From Psychrobacter faecalis (lineage in GTDB: Bacteria > Pseudomonadota > Gammaproteobacteria > Pseudomonadales > Moraxellaceae): a DNA stretch of 49,161 bases. Under the pieces are notes generated by a model. That model had not been told where the DNA came from. It searched no databases and saw nothing but the letters and a program-made list of their open reading frames with translations. The position numbers and the translations under genes are program-made. This document shows positions 28,719 to 38,516 of this stretch, in pieces; the stretch's first letter is position 1, and every line of letters starts with the position of its first letter. Location of the stretch: positions 1 through 49,161 of the forward strand of contig NZ_JABAST010000021.1 in the NCBI RefSeq assembly GCF_016107575.1. The letters run 5' to 3'.

Positions 28719-29461
28719 TTTTGACTCCCTGCAATCAGCCCAGGTACTCGTAATTTACGCTCAATCAATCCCATAATGGCAATTAACGACAGATTAAAAA
28801 CCAGATAAATAATGGTCGCATAAGTGTAAATCTCGAGGCTGTTTTGGGTATATTCACTGATGGTTTTGGTTTGGCTAATCAGCTCCATCACCCCGACCAG
28901 CGACGCTACCGACGCGTTTTTAAAGCAGTTGGTCAGCTCCGAGCTTAGCGGTGGCAAAATAACACGAAATGCCTGCGGCAGTAGCACTTCTTTATAAGCT
29001 TGCGGAATCGTAAAGCCGAGCGCGTAAGCGGCATTGATTTGCCCTTCAGGTAAAGACTCAATACCGGTACGCACCTGCTCAACGATACGCGCGGCGGTAA
29101 ATAATCCTAAGCCAATACTGGCGGACAGCATGGCTGAGGTATTAGGCGATAGGTCTTTATACCACCACTCTTGTAGCGCAGGCGTCAGCCAACCGGGGGC
29201 GATATAAAACCAAAAGAATAATTGTACAAGAAGAGGAATATTACGAAAAAAAGTCACATAAGCGGTACCAATACTACGCGCCGCTTTATTTGGCAAGGTG
29301 CGCATGATGCCCAAAATAGTACCAATCACCATGGCAATCGCCCAAGCGATACTGCCAATCAATAGCAGCCAGCCAAGACCGGTCACCATCCAATGCAGGT
29401 AAAGCTCATTACCGATACCGGTTTGCTCAAAGAGCACACCCCAGTTCCAGCTATAATTCAT
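28715..29461 (-). CDS. gltJ: Glutamate/aspartate ABC transporter permease GltJ
   Basis: This 248-residue permease of the HisMQ type partners GltK. ATG 29461 is chosen because GGAG is 8 bases upstream and the protein then starts MNYSWNWGVL, close to the usual GltJ start. The open frame runs on to 29494, but those 11 residues lack a ribosome site. The EAA loop segment (EQVRTGIESL ... AAYALGF ... LPQAFRVILPP) is in the second half. It follows gltI and overlaps gltK by four bases. Confidence 0.94.
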   Translation of the reverse strand: MNYSWNWGVLFEQTGIGNELYLHWMVTGLGWLLLIGSIAWAIAMVIGTILGIMRTLPNKAARSIGTAYVTFFRNIPLLVQLFFWFYIAPGWLTPALQEWWYKDLSPNTSAMLSASIGLGLFTAARIVEQVRTGIESLPEGQINAAYALGFTIPQAYKEVLLPQAFRVILPPLSSELTNCFKNASVASLVGVMELISQTKTISEYTQNSLEIYTYATIIYLVFNLSLIAIMGLIERKLRVPGLIAGSQK

Positions 29462-29554
29462 GATTGTCACTCCAAGCCATGAGTAAAAAGCCAACGCCCC
29501 AGACTGATAAACAACAGTCTGGGCGCGTCAGCAAGCTATGTTGAGGGACAAAAA

Positions 29555-30541
29555 TTACTGAGCGGTTGCTTCTTTTGGCTGTGCTCTATCGTGTGGATTG
29601 GCAATCAAAGCTTTTAGATTGTCTGACATCTCAAAGTTTAGATTGACGTTTTTTGGCGGAATGGGGTTGGTAAACCACTTATCATAAATGCTATTAATTT
29701 CGCCTGACTTAAAGACATTGGCAAGCGCTTCATCGACCACGGCTTTAAATTCAGGATCGTCTTTACGCATCATACAACCATAAATCTCAAACGATTGCGG
29801 CGTACCAACAATCACCCATTCATCTGGATTTTTGGCTTTGGCTTTTTCACCGGCAAGTAGTACATCATCCATCATAAAGGCATCGGCACGGCCGTTTTCT
29901 AGCATAAGGAAAGCTTCGCCATGGTCTTTTGCCGAGATGACATTGATGTCCATTTTATTTTTATCATTGTATTCACGGATATAACGCTCTGAGGTCGTAC
30001 CGGCAGTCGTGACCAAAGTTTTGCCTTTTAGGTCTTCAAAATCTTGAATACCTGAGTCTTTTTTGGTCAATAAACGCGTGCCAATTTCAAAGAAACCGTT
30101 TGAGAAGGCCACTTGTTTTTGGCGCTCTTCGTTATTGGTGGTTGAACCACATTCAAAATCGACCGTGCCGTTTTGCACCAGCGGAATACGCGTTTGCGAA
30201 GTAATCAAGTTATAACGAATTTTTAAATCCGGCATATTAAGCTTTTCTTTTACCGCATCGACCACTTTCATTTCTAAATCGTGCGCATAGCCAATCGGCT
30301 GATTTGGGTCATCAGCGATGTAAGAAAAGGGAATAGAAGAGTCTCGGTGACCGACCACGATAGTGCCCGATTCTTTGATTTTTTGTAGCGTACCGTTGGT
30401 ATTTTCTGCCGCTTCTGTCGTTGTCGCTGTGCCATCTGCTGGCGGCGCTTCGGTGTTGGTTTGATTACTATTATTACAGCCTGCTAGGCCAAATGCCATA
30501 AAGGCAGCCAACGTTAGCGGTTTTGAGATTAAGTAGGTCAT
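29555..30541 (-). CDS. gltI: Glutamate/aspartate-binding lipoprotein GltI
   Basis: This is the substrate-binding component of the gltIJKL importer. From ATG 30541 (AAGGA 8 bases upstream) the protein is 328 residues. It starts with a lipoprotein signal (lipobox FGLAGC, Cys near residue 22), a Thr/Glu-rich linker, and then a periplasmic binding domain with the GltI-typical GHRDSSIPFSY and QTRIPLVQNGTVDFECGSTTNN. E. coli GltI is a soluble periplasmic protein, so lipid anchoring is a difference, one it shares with the three binding proteins further right. The C-terminal tail is Pro/Lys/Glu-rich and short. The 30542-30857 gap is the divergent control region shared with hslO; I see no convincing operator in it. 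Confidence 0.95.
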   Translation of the reverse strand: MTYLISKPLTLAAFMAFGLAGCNNSNQTNTEAPPADGTATTTEAAENTNGTLQKIKESGTIVVGHRDSSIPFSYIADDPNQPIGYAHDLEMKVVDAVKEKLNMPDLKIRYNLITSQTRIPLVQNGTVDFECGSTTNNEERQKQVAFSNGFFEIGTRLLTKKDSGIQDFEDLKGKTLVTTAGTTSERYIREYNDKNKMDINVISAKDHGEAFLMLENGRADAFMMDDVLLAGEKAKAKNPDEWVIVGTPQSFEIYGCMMRKDDPEFKAVVDEALANVFKSGEINSIYDKWFTNPIPPKNVNLNFEMSDNLKALIANPHDRAQPKEATAQ

Positions 30542-30857
30542 GAGATACATCCTTTTATCACATTTATACAAACTAGGAGGGACTTTGACGGTATTTGCGC
30601 CATTATTTGACTTTATATAAGCCCTTAATTGACATTTCCGTCATGCATCCATGCTGTTGCTTTAGGTTATCACTATGCAACTTAATGTTACTGTACAACA
30701 ATTTGCGCGATGCGGGTAAACTTTTTTTGATGCGACTGATATTTTACAGATTTCGTTTAACAAACATTTAAATTACGCCCATAACCAAGCCGCTATGATT
30801 GATAAATAATCATTAATCCCCATAAAGCTAACAACTTCTTAATACTAGTTATGACCT

Positions 30858-31835
30858 ATGACCCAAGATACTCAAGTCCCAAATATTGATCAACAAGCGA
30901 GCAGCCACCGCGATAATGACGTACGCCAACGCTTTTTTATCGAAGACTCACCGGTGCGCGGCGATGTGGTGCGCCTATCGCGCAGCTATGCGACGACCAT
31001 TGCCCAAAAAGCTTATCCTGAAGCCGTTAAGCGCTTATTAGGCGAGATGCTGACGGCTGCTAGCTTGCTGATCAGTACCGTTAAAATTAATGGTCGCTTA
31101 TCAATTCAATTGCAATCATCAGATAGCGACAGCTTGCTCAATTGGGCGATGGCAGAATGCGACCAAGACGGTATCATTCGCGCCCTTGCCAGCTGGAAAA
31201 GCGACACCGACGAGCAAGTGCAAGCATGGGAAAATATGATCCATGCAAAAGACGCCTTTGCTGAGCTCGGCGCTGCCGGTCAAGGCGTACTATTTATCAA
31301 CATCCAGCCTGATGGCGGCGAGCCGTATCAAGGTATCGTTGAGCGTAGCCATGACAACTTGGCTGATTGCTTAGCGCATTATCAAAAACAATCGGCGCAG
31401 ATTCCAACGCTGATTAATCTGGCATCCGATGGTTTGCAAGCCGGTGGTATCTTGGTGCAAATGCTACCTCGTACCGCAGCCGAGACCTATGAAGTCGAGC
31501 AAAACCAAGACGCAGGGATCGATGATGACTTGTGGACGCGCTTAAGTGTGCTCACGCGTACGCTAAAAGCAGAAGAGCTGACCACGCTTGATGCCAATGA
31601 AATCCTGTACCGTTTGTATAATGAAGAAAAAGTTGTTGCCCCTGAGCCTGTAGCGTTATCGTTTGGCTGCACCTGCTCACGCGAGAAATGTAAGATGGCA
31701 ATTGAGCAAATCGGTGAAACCGAAGCGTTAGATATCGTGGACGAACAAGGCGGTACGTTTGAGATGGACTGCGGATTTTGCGGTGAGGTCTACAAATTTG
31801 ATAAAGACGATGTAGCGGCTATTTTCGCTGAATAG
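30858..31835 (+). CDS. hslO: Redox-regulated chaperone Hsp33 (HslO)
   Basis: Hsp33 is a cytoplasmic holdase switched on by oxidative unfolding. The 325-residue protein has the N-terminal domain with LLGEMLTAASLL (near residue 55) and the C-terminal zinc switch: CTCSREKC near 275 and CGFCGEVY near 307, giving the four zinc cysteines of the CxC...CxxC type. It is somewhat longer than the E. coli protein (about 292). The start at 30858 has no clear ribosome site. It is monocistronic, with a strong terminator at 31869. Confidence 0.94.
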   Translation: MTQDTQVPNIDQQASSHRDNDVRQRFFIEDSPVRGDVVRLSRSYATTIAQKAYPEAVKRLLGEMLTAASLLISTVKINGRLSIQLQSSDSDSLLNWAMAECDQDGIIRALASWKSDTDEQVQAWENMIHAKDAFAELGAAGQGVLFINIQPDGGEPYQGIVERSHDNLADCLAHYQKQSAQIPTLINLASDGLQAGGILVQMLPRTAAETYEVEQNQDAGIDDDLWTRLSVLTRTLKAEELTTLDANEILYRLYNEEKVVAPEPVALSFGCTCSREKCKMAIEQIGETEALDIVDEQGGTFEMDCGFCGEVYKFDKDDVAAIFAE

Positions 31836-31868
31836 CTTCTTATCTGTTTTCTACCGTCCCTAAAATTT

Positions 31869-31900
31869 AAAACCCTCAAGTGTCATGCTTGAGGGTTTTT
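31869..31900. terminator. Terminator between hslO and the convergent lipase gene
   Basis: AAACCCTCAAG pairs exactly with CTTGAGGGTTT around a seven-base loop, followed by T's. The A's on the left allow weak use on the minus strand too. Confidence 0.88.
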
Positions 31901-31945
31901 CGTTTTTATAATTTTATTGATAATAACATTCATAGTGTTAACACC

Positions 31946-33415
31946 TTAAATCTCGACCTCGTAATCTATCGGATAAGAATAGATACGGCTATCAAGCCCA
32001 TATTTGGCGTCATGCGCGTCGCCTAATCTATTGGCTGATAACCAAGAAATCACTTGTGCAAGCACCCGATCGTTATAAGTTAAATTCATATGATTGACGC
32101 CATAAAATATCGCCTTATGACCCTCAGGTACGCTCAATGTGTGCTCTTCAGTATATTCGCCAAGCGCCGACTCTACTGACACCAGCCCATCACCCAATAA
32201 GCTGGTGGTTTTATTTTCATAATGGGTTTCAATCAACGCCGCTGCGACCAGATAAGTATTGACGTGCAGCGGTAGGCGCGTCGGATGACGAAACTCTGCC
32301 GGTAGCACGCTGCGCTCCTCTAAAGATTTCCAATCGGCATCGCGAATACTGCCATAACGCAAATCGATAATACCAGCGCTACGTAAGTCGCCCAGTTTCG
32401 CCAATGACCCAGCAAAAGGCAGCTTAGCGATTTTATATTGCACAAAATTGCCAATCTGCTCCAAACTTGCGCCATGATGCGGTGTACCTAAAGTCACCAA
32501 ATTACCCACACGCTCAACCCAGCTGAATCCCTGCTCTTTACCATAAAACAGTGCGCTACGGCTCAGCAGGCCGCCCATACTATGGCCGATTAAATCAAGC
32601 TGGGTAATGTCTGGATTGCTTTCGACCAAATCTTGCAAGACTTTAGCAAAGCTACGCCCATTACTGGAGATACGCCGACCGGTATTATAGTTCAAATATA
32701 AAACTGTACTGTCTGGCAACTTGTGGGTCAGCATAGCACCGAGATTATTTTCGCCCGCAACTTGCCAGCTTAAATGACTCAAACAAAGCCCATGACACAA
32801 AACAATTACTCGCCCCGATAGTGCGCCACTTTGCACATAATTGTCTTTATCGTATAGCATCATCGACACGGCCAACGGATTGTCATGGGTGACAAGGTGG
32901 TCGCCCATCACGCCATTTAGGATATTGACCATACGCCGTAAGTTTAAAGGCAGTGGTTGTATTTTTTTGGGTTTTAAAACCGTGTTATACAAACGTAGCC
33001 CTATGGCAATATTGTTGCCGACCAATTGCATCGCTTGACGCACCGTACCATAAATGCGCCCGGTGATACCGCGCTGCCAGTGCTCAAGATTACCATTATT
33101 AAACCGCCCCAAAGGACGCAGCAAAATCTCACGGTGGATAGCTTCGACAATATCCGTTACTTCCACGACACCCATAGTAGCAAGCTGCGCCAAGCCTTCA
33201 AAAAAATCCACCAAAGAGATTGGTTGATGCGGTTTTATCACACTGTTATCGACATTTTTGGCGATCAGCTCATCGACATAAATATAGTCAAGTTCTGCTA
33301 GCGCTTCATAGACATCGTCTTGAAAGTCTGCTTTTGCGCTCAATTCACCATCAGAGGGACGCCGAGTGGTCGCAAATAAATCGTGTATGGTTTCTATAGG
33401 TCTTGGATTGGGCAT
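31946..33415 (-). CDS. Alpha/beta-hydrolase (esterase/lipase family)
   Basis: This 489-residue protein has a lipase-type catalytic core in its second half. The nucleophile elbow is GHSMGG with Ser279, and CHGLCLSHLSW (near residue 208) looks like the oxyanion-hole segment. The catalytic His is probably in GVNHMNL near 448. The N-terminal 190 residues are helical and match nothing I recognise. There is no signal peptide, so a cytoplasmic esterase is more likely than a secreted lipase. It resembles the PGAP1-like/triacylglycerol-lipase hydrolases; the substrate is unknown. The ATG has only a weak ribosome site. Single-gene unit, convergent with hslO. Confidence 0.8.
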   Translation of the reverse strand: MPNPRPIETIHDLFATTRRPSDGELSAKADFQDDVYEALAELDYIYVDELIAKNVDNSVIKPHQPISLVDFFEGLAQLATMGVVEVTDIVEAIHREILLRPLGRFNNGNLEHWQRGITGRIYGTVRQAMQLVGNNIAIGLRLYNTVLKPKKIQPLPLNLRRMVNILNGVMGDHLVTHDNPLAVSMMLYDKDNYVQSGALSGRVIVLCHGLCLSHLSWQVAGENNLGAMLTHKLPDSTVLYLNYNTGRRISSNGRSFAKVLQDLVESNPDITQLDLIGHSMGGLLSRSALFYGKEQGFSWVERVGNLVTLGTPHHGASLEQIGNFVQYKIAKLPFAGSLAKLGDLRSAGIIDLRYGSIRDADWKSLEERSVLPAEFRHPTRLPLHVNTYLVAAALIETHYENKTTSLLGDGLVSVESALGEYTEEHTLSVPEGHKAIFYGVNHMNLTYNDRVLAQVISWLSANRLGDAHDAKYGLDSRIYSYPIDYEVEI

Positions 33416-33574
33416 AGTGTTGCTACAGCAAGCGATTAAGGGTAATTGCCATACTAGCCTGTAAATGCCATAAACAGAAGAAAATGATTTAACTATCAGG
33501 TATTTTTATGGTTAAAAAAACAGGGAACTATAAAATATCGAAACTTACCCATTAGTAGCTATCGCCTACAACAC

Positions 33575-33605
33575 AAAAATCCTAAAGCCATGACTTAGGA
33601 TTTTT
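33575..33605 (-). terminator. Terminator of the PhoX-like gene
   Basis: AAAAATCCTAA pairs exactly with TTAGGATTTTT around a nine-base loop, about 40 bases after the 33646 stop on the minus strand. It also works in the plus direction. Confidence 0.85.
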
Positions 33606-33645
33606 ATGTTTGTTCAGACGTATCATTACTAATGCAAATAGTTAA

Positions 33646-35847
33646 CTAGACAAAGGATTCTGCCAGTATGACGTCACCATCTTCGCGTGTAATCATAACT
33701 GTCGCTGAGCGCGGGGTACTACCGCCAGCCACTGCGCCCCACGTATTACCCGGATGCTGAATATTAATAAACAAGGTTTTAAAGTCTGGCGTCATCGTGA
33801 TACCTGTGACTTCACAGCCCTCCGGACCGACAAAAAATCGTTTGATGTTATCATTGCTGGCAGGCATACCGACTCGGGTTTGTTGCCCTGCTGACGTGGT
33901 TTGAATGGCGCCATCGCTTACATTACCCGGTAGCGCTGCCAGTAACATACAGCTGCTGGTATCGGTATAAGCGCCGTCGTCTGTTTGAATCCATAGAACG
34001 CCGCGTGGATCGAAGTATAAGCCATCGGGAGAAGAAAAATCATTACTGTCATTTAATTGCGATAAATTTTCTGCTGCTAAATCATTCGGTGCAGCAAATA
34101 AATAAATGTCCCATTCAAAACTGGTTGCCGCATGATCACCGCCCGCTTCTGCCCAGCGAATGATATGACCATTGTCATTACCACGCGCTTTACCGCCAGT
34201 ATTATAGCTGCGCGGATTGGACGCTGACACTGGCTGATCATCTCGTACGCCACGATATTTATTATTGGTCAAGGTCACATACACCTCACCCGTTATCGGG
34301 CTGACCGATACCCATTCTGGTCGATCCATTTTGGTGGCACCGACTGCATCTGCTGCTGCGCGAGCAAAGACCAATACCTCATCTTGTCCATGAAAAGGCA
34401 ACTCGCTGTTCAAAGCATCCAGTCCATTTTGACCATGAATTAACGCTTTCCATTCACCGCGACCATTTTCATTAAAGATAGCAACATAGAGCATGCCCTC
34501 ATTCAAATACTTGTCACCCGCTTTTAATCCACCACCGATATCAGCATTTGACCATGTGGCTTTAGAGACGAATTTATAAATATATTCGCCGCGAGCATCA
34601 TCGCCCATATAAAACACCACCGGTTTGCCTTGTTCAACGGGAGCATAAGCACAGTTTTCATGAGCAAAACGTCCCAGCGCCGTGCGCTTTTTAGGCATGG
34701 AATTTTGATCAAAAGGATCAATTTCGGTGATATAACCAAAGGTATTAAAACCATTTCGATAATCGTCAGTAGCGCTAGCACTAGTAGCAGTCATATCCCA
34801 GCGTGAAAACTCGTCTACGATCTTGGCATCTTTGGCATCAGGGGTGTGCCAAAGATATTCAAAGCCAGAGAAATTCTCCGTTGCGCCATAGCGCTCGCGA
34901 CCATAATTTTGTCCTGCGCTCAGCTGACTGGCATCTTGCCCACGGGCAAACACCCCTAAAAAATTCTCTTCGGTGGTCAGATAGGTGCCCCATGGCGATA
35001 AGCCTGCGCCGCAATTGTTATTGATACCGCGAGTTTGAAAGCCTGTTGGGTCAAACTTGGTCTTGACCAAATCAGAGCCCGCAACAGGACCTGCTAATTG
35101 CGTGGTTGTACTGCTGGTGATACGGCGATTGTATTTTGAATTGGAGACCATCTCGTAGCCCATGCCATCGGCGCGGCGTTTCATCTCGACCACCGCTACC
35201 CCATGACAATTGACCTCACGACGTACGTCGCTTGCAAGTCGACGATTTTGGAAGATTGGCGCAGCATTTTTATCTTGGATCACATGGTAACCAAATGGGC
35301 TCAGCTCGCTGCTATTGACGTATTCATGATTCATGACCAGTAGTCCATTCTCTGATGCTTTGGCATCATAGGCAGTGCCCTTTTTGCCAAAGAACCACAT
35401 GCCATCATGGTTATCACCCATACGCCATTCGAATGATTCAGCTGACTGCTCGCGATTGTCTTTCCAATCATCAATGCCAGATATCAGCGGCGTGCCTAGA
35501 GGCAGTATCATCTCAGCCTTATAGCCTGCCGCCACGCTCATGGTTTCGGCAGTCGAATGCGCCACTGCGGTAAACTTCAAAGTTTCGGGACGCTTGAGAT
35601 CACCTTGTGCAGGGATAGCAGCATCATTGCCATTATTTTTGGTAGGAATACTATCGTTATCGTCGCTACAGCCAACTAAAGGTAGCGCTCCAAAAAACGC
35701 CGCCGCTGTCAATCCTGTGCCACCTTTTAGGATACTACGCCGATTTAAACGGCGACTAATAATGGTTTGAAAATCAATATTGTTGCTCGGATTAGAATCT
35801 TCAACGACTTCATGGGCAAGCGGTTGTTTGTTATTCAATAATGTCAT
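33646..35847 (-). CDS. PhoX-type phosphatase/DUF839 Tat lipoprotein
   Basis: This 733-residue protein of the PhoX/DUF839 family includes calcium- and iron-dependent alkaline phosphatases with a beta-propeller fold. An N-terminal extension of about 30 residues precedes a twin-arginine signal (NRRSILKGG, Arg36-Arg37) and a hydrophobic stretch. The sequence LPLVGC follows with Cys60, so the protein looks like a Tat-exported lipoprotein. The body has propeller-like segments, including ENCAYAPVEQGKPVVFYMGDD, PEWVSVSPITGEVYVTLTNN and FSSPDGLYFDPRGVLWIQTD (the last trimmed here to SSPDGLYFDP), typical of DUF839. AAGGTGA precedes the ATG by 6 bases. Phosphatase activity is inferred from the family. 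No Pho box was sought beyond eye inspection, and none was seen. Confidence 0.88.
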   Translation of the reverse strand: MTLLNNKQPLAHEVVEDSNPSNNIDFQTIISRRLNRRSILKGGTGLTAAAFFGALPLVGCSDDNDSIPTKNNGNDAAIPAQGDLKRPETLKFTAVAHSTAETMSVAAGYKAEMILPLGTPLISGIDDWKDNREQSAESFEWRMGDNHDGMWFFGKKGTAYDAKASENGLLVMNHEYVNSSELSPFGYHVIQDKNAAPIFQNRRLASDVRREVNCHGVAVVEMKRRADGMGYEMVSNSKYNRRITSSTTTQLAGPVAGSDLVKTKFDPTGFQTRGINNNCGAGLSPWGTYLTTEENFLGVFARGQDASQLSAGQNYGRERYGATENFSGFEYLWHTPDAKDAKIVDEFSRWDMTATSASATDDYRNGFNTFGYITEIDPFDQNSMPKKRTALGRFAHENCAYAPVEQGKPVVFYMGDDARGEYIYKFVSKATWSNADIGGGLKAGDKYLNEGMLYVAIFNENGRGEWKALIHGQNGLDALNSELPFHGQDEVLVFARAAADAVGATKMDRPEWVSVSPITGEVYVTLTNNKYRGVRDDQPVSASNPRSYNTGGKARGNDNGHIIRWAEAGGDHAATSFEWDIYLFAAPNDLAAENLSQLNDSNDFSSPDGLYFDPRGVLWIQTDDGAYTDTSSCMLLAALPGNVSDGAIQTTSAGQQTRVGMPASNDNIKRFFVGPEGCEVTGITMTPDFKTLFINIQHPGNTWGAVAGGSTPRSATVMITREDGDVILAESFV

Positions 35848-36037
35848 TATCAGTCACCTTGCTGTTAGGCTTGATTGGCATGAGAGAGTTGATTGCAGTC
35901 TTGTAATTGCAATCACCAAAATACGAATTATGCCTAATTCTACTGAGTGTTTATGACAGTACGTTGAAAACCAAATGCCGATTTGATAGTTATTTAATGA
36001 TAAGCTTAGGATAAATGACTATCACCACTGATAAACC

Positions 36038-36070
36038 AAAAAAATCCCAAGCGTTCACTTGGGATTTTTT
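36038..36070 (-). terminator. Terminator of the FAH-family gene
   Basis: AAAAAAATCCCAAG pairs with CTTGGGATTTTTT around six bases. It lies 60 bases past the 36128 stop and ends the minus-strand transporter/FAH transcript. It is symmetrical and so potentially bidirectional. Confidence 0.88.
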
Positions 36071-36127
36071 GATAGCGTTAAGCATTAATGCCTTTACAGA
36101 TTAATAGGTGATAGCTGCGATAAAAAC

Positions 36128-36868
36128 TTATTTAACCTCTGTCTGCCACTTATGAGCGCCTAGTTTTAAAGTCAACACATCGCCCGCATGTAAAGCGCCA
36201 ACGCCGCTTGGCGTCCCGGTCATAATGACGTCGCCCGCTTGCAAACTAAAAGCGTGACTGATATTGACCAATAACTCGTGAACAGGAAATAACATTAAGG
36301 CGCTATCGCCGTCTTGCTTGAGTTCGTTATTAATATCTAGCTGATAATGCACGTTTTTGAAGTCACCAAACGCTTGCGGATCAAGCCAATCGCCAAGCAC
36401 ACAAGCACCATCAAAGCACTTAGCGCGCTCCCACGGATGACCTTGGGTTTTAAGCTCTGTTTGTAGCTCACGCAAAGTCAAATCTAGCCCCAAGGCCACA
36501 CCGCCGATGGCTTGTTTCGCCTCTGCAAGCGTGGCTTTTGATAAGTCTGTTGCCAGCTGAATACAAAGCTCAGCTTCATAGTGGGTTTCGCCAAAGATGG
36601 CAGGGTTTGGTCGCTCAATGCCCTGACGGATAGATACCACCGAAGAGGAAGGTTTCATAAATAGCATCGGCGCACTAGGCACTTCATTGCCCAACTCCTC
36701 TGCATGCGCCGCATAGTTGCGCCCGACACAGACCACTTTACCGATAGAGGTACGCAGACGTTCGCTGTTCTCAATGCTGGTATCACTATTGGTATCAGTG
36801 GTGCCAGCAGTATCTTTCACATTACCAATAATAGCGTTGGCGATGGACATATGGGGCGATGAGCTCAT
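36128..36868 (-). CDS. Fumarylacetoacetate hydrolase family protein
   Basis: This 246-residue protein has the FAH-fold core: VCVGRNYAAHAEELG (near residue 46), MLFMKPSSSVV, the metal-binding acidic set in THYEAELCIQL (Glu-x-Glu), GLDLTLRELQ and the C-terminal MTGTPSGVGAL. It is of the short YisK/FAHD1 type, which acts as an acylpyruvase or oxaloacetate decarboxylase. The substrate here is unknown. A Thr/Asn/Ser-rich N-terminal extension (about 1-38) is unusual, but AAGGA 6 bases before the ATG supports this start. It follows the ABC permease gene by 69 bases and is probably co-transcribed with it. Confidence 0.9.
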   Translation of the reverse strand: MSSSPHMSIANAIIGNVKDTAGTTDTNSDTSIENSERLRTSIGKVVCVGRNYAAHAEELGNEVPSAPMLFMKPSSSVVSIRQGIERPNPAIFGETHYEAELCIQLATDLSKATLAEAKQAIGGVALGLDLTLRELQTELKTQGHPWERAKCFDGACVLGDWLDPQAFGDFKNVHYQLDINNELKQDGDSALMLFPVHELLVNISHAFSLQAGDVIMTGTPSGVGALHAGDVLTLKLGAHKWQTEVK

Positions 36869-36937
36869 ACAGTTTCCTTACGGCATGTTTTTGACATTTA
36901 TGAACACTATAGCTTTTTTATTTTGCTGTGCCTACTT

Positions 36938-37663
36938 TTAAGGAATGGTATTGGTAACCACGTCTGGCGGCACATAGCTGGCGTGACGATTCATACGTTT
37001 TTCAAACAATCTAAAGCTAAATAAAATCACCCACGATAGCAGCAGATAAACGACACCGGCCGCAAAGAACAATTCCATCAAGGTATAAGTACGCGCACTA
37101 ATCGTACGAGCAACGCCCGTGATATCCATCAACGCAATGGTGGATGCCAGCGCACTTCCCTTTAGCATAAAGATAACTTCATTACTGTAAGCAGGAATCA
37201 CAATACCAAAAGCGCGCGGTAAGGTAATACGCGTCAGCTTCTGCCATTTTGACATGCCAATGGCATCGGCGGCTTCAAGCTCGCCCACAGGAATATTTTG
37301 AATCGCACCGCGAATAATCTCTGCCAAATAGGCGCTGGTATTAAGGGTAAAGGCGATGATGGCACACCAGTAAGCTTGGCTTAAAACTGGCTCCCATAAA
37401 AACGAGTTACGTACCGCTTCGAACTGCCCAAGCCCGTAATAAATCAAGAATATCTGTACCAGTAGCGGCGTGCCACGGAAAAAGAAAATATATAAAAATG
37501 GTAATACTTGCACCAGCCAATTTTTGGACAAGCGCAATAATGCCAAAATCAAACCGAAAAATAGCCCGATAATACCCGAGAACACCACCAACTGTACGGT
37601 CAATACTGCACCGCCAAGTAAATCAGGGATATGCTCAAAGATAACCTGCCAATTCCAATCCAT
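36938..37663 (-). CDS. Basic amino acid ABC transporter permease (HisM/ArtM type)
   Basis: This 241-residue inner membrane permease has about five hydrophobic helices and the EAA loop EIIRGAIQNIPVGELEAADA (near residue 120), followed by IGMSKWQKL and LPRAFGIVIPAYSNE. FFFRGTPLLVQIFLIYYGLGQ (near 60) is typical of the arginine/histidine/lysine branch. GAGGAGA stands just upstream of the ATG. It begins 12 bases after the partner permease gene ends. Confidence 0.93.
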   Translation of the reverse strand: MDWNWQVIFEHIPDLLGGAVLTVQLVVFSGIIGLFFGLILALLRLSKNWLVQVLPFLYIFFFRGTPLLVQIFLIYYGLGQFEAVRNSFLWEPVLSQAYWCAIIAFTLNTSAYLAEIIRGAIQNIPVGELEAADAIGMSKWQKLTRITLPRAFGIVIPAYSNEVIFMLKGSALASTIALMDITGVARTISARTYTLMELFFAAGVVYLLLSWVILFSFRLFEKRMNRHASYVPPDVVTNTIP

Positions 37664-37675
37664 AGTATCTCTCCT

Positions 37676-38422
37676 CTATCCTATGGTCGATTGACTTTGA
37701 GTGGTTTGATGGTGGGTTTGACGGCTGAGCTTTTTAGCATAACGCGCCGCCGGATTGGCGCGCCACTCAAGCCACATCATAAAACCGGTAATCAACATGG
37801 TCAGACCCAAATAAATAATCGCCGCGGCCATATAAAAGGTAAACGGCTGCTGTGTCGACTGTGCCGCGCGCGACGATTGATACATGATATCTTTGAGACC
37901 GACGACCGACACCAAAGCGGTATCTTTGAGCAATACCAGAAACAAATTGCCGAGACCTGGCAGCGCAATCTGCCAAACTTGCGGCAAGGTAATACGATAA
38001 AAAGTCTGAAAAGGTCGCATGCCAATCGCTTGCGCCGCTTCTCTTTGCCCTACCGGAATCTCTTGAATGGACATACGAAAAATTTCGGTCGCGTAAGCAC
38101 CAAATGCAATCGATAACGCCATCACCCCGCCCCAAAACGCGCTAATCTCGATATAATCGTTATAGCCGAACTTTTTGAGGATACTCATGAGCAATATCGA
38201 GCCGCCGTAATAAATAAACAGCACCAATAACAGCTCAGGGATGCCGCGCATCGTGGCAGTATAGACCGTCGCAAGCTTACGTAGCAGCCAGACATTGGAC
38301 ATCTTGGCCGTCGCGCCAAGTAGGCCTAACGCCATACCGATGACCAAACTGGTCAGCGCCAGCTTTATAGTGACGGTAGCGCCGCTTAGTAATAGCGCGC
38401 CAAATCCTTGTAAATCAAACAC
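37676..38422 (-). CDS. Basic amino acid ABC transporter permease (HisQ/ArtQ type)
   Basis: This 248-residue permease starts with GTG and reads MFDLQGFGALLLSG, close to other HisQ/ArtQ starts. No in-frame ATG offers a better choice. MRGIPELLLVLFIYYGG (near residue 60) and the EAA loop EIFRMSIQEIPVGQREAAQA (near 122) mark the family. The C-terminus has a Lys/Gln/Thr/His-rich tail. It forms the heterodimer with the downstream permease. The gap to the binding-protein genes upstream is about 600 bases and carries repeat copy F and a terminator, so the permeases probably have their own promoter. Confidence 0.92.
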   Translation of the reverse strand: MFDLQGFGALLLSGATVTIKLALTSLVIGMALGLLGATAKMSNVWLLRKLATVYTATMRGIPELLLVLFIYYGGSILLMSILKKFGYNDYIEISAFWGGVMALSIAFGAYATEIFRMSIQEIPVGQREAAQAIGMRPFQTFYRITLPQVWQIALPGLGNLFLVLLKDTALVSVVGLKDIMYQSSRAAQSTQQPFTFYMAAAIIYLGLTMLITGFMMWLEWRANPAARYAKKLSRQTHHQTTQSQSTIG

Positions 38423-38516
38423 AATTATCCACTCAGTCTCTTTATATTAGCAAGTTGCAAAATATGAGTTAAAAGAATCAGCATCAATAGCTGAGCGCTG
38501 CGAATAGTCGTATGAC

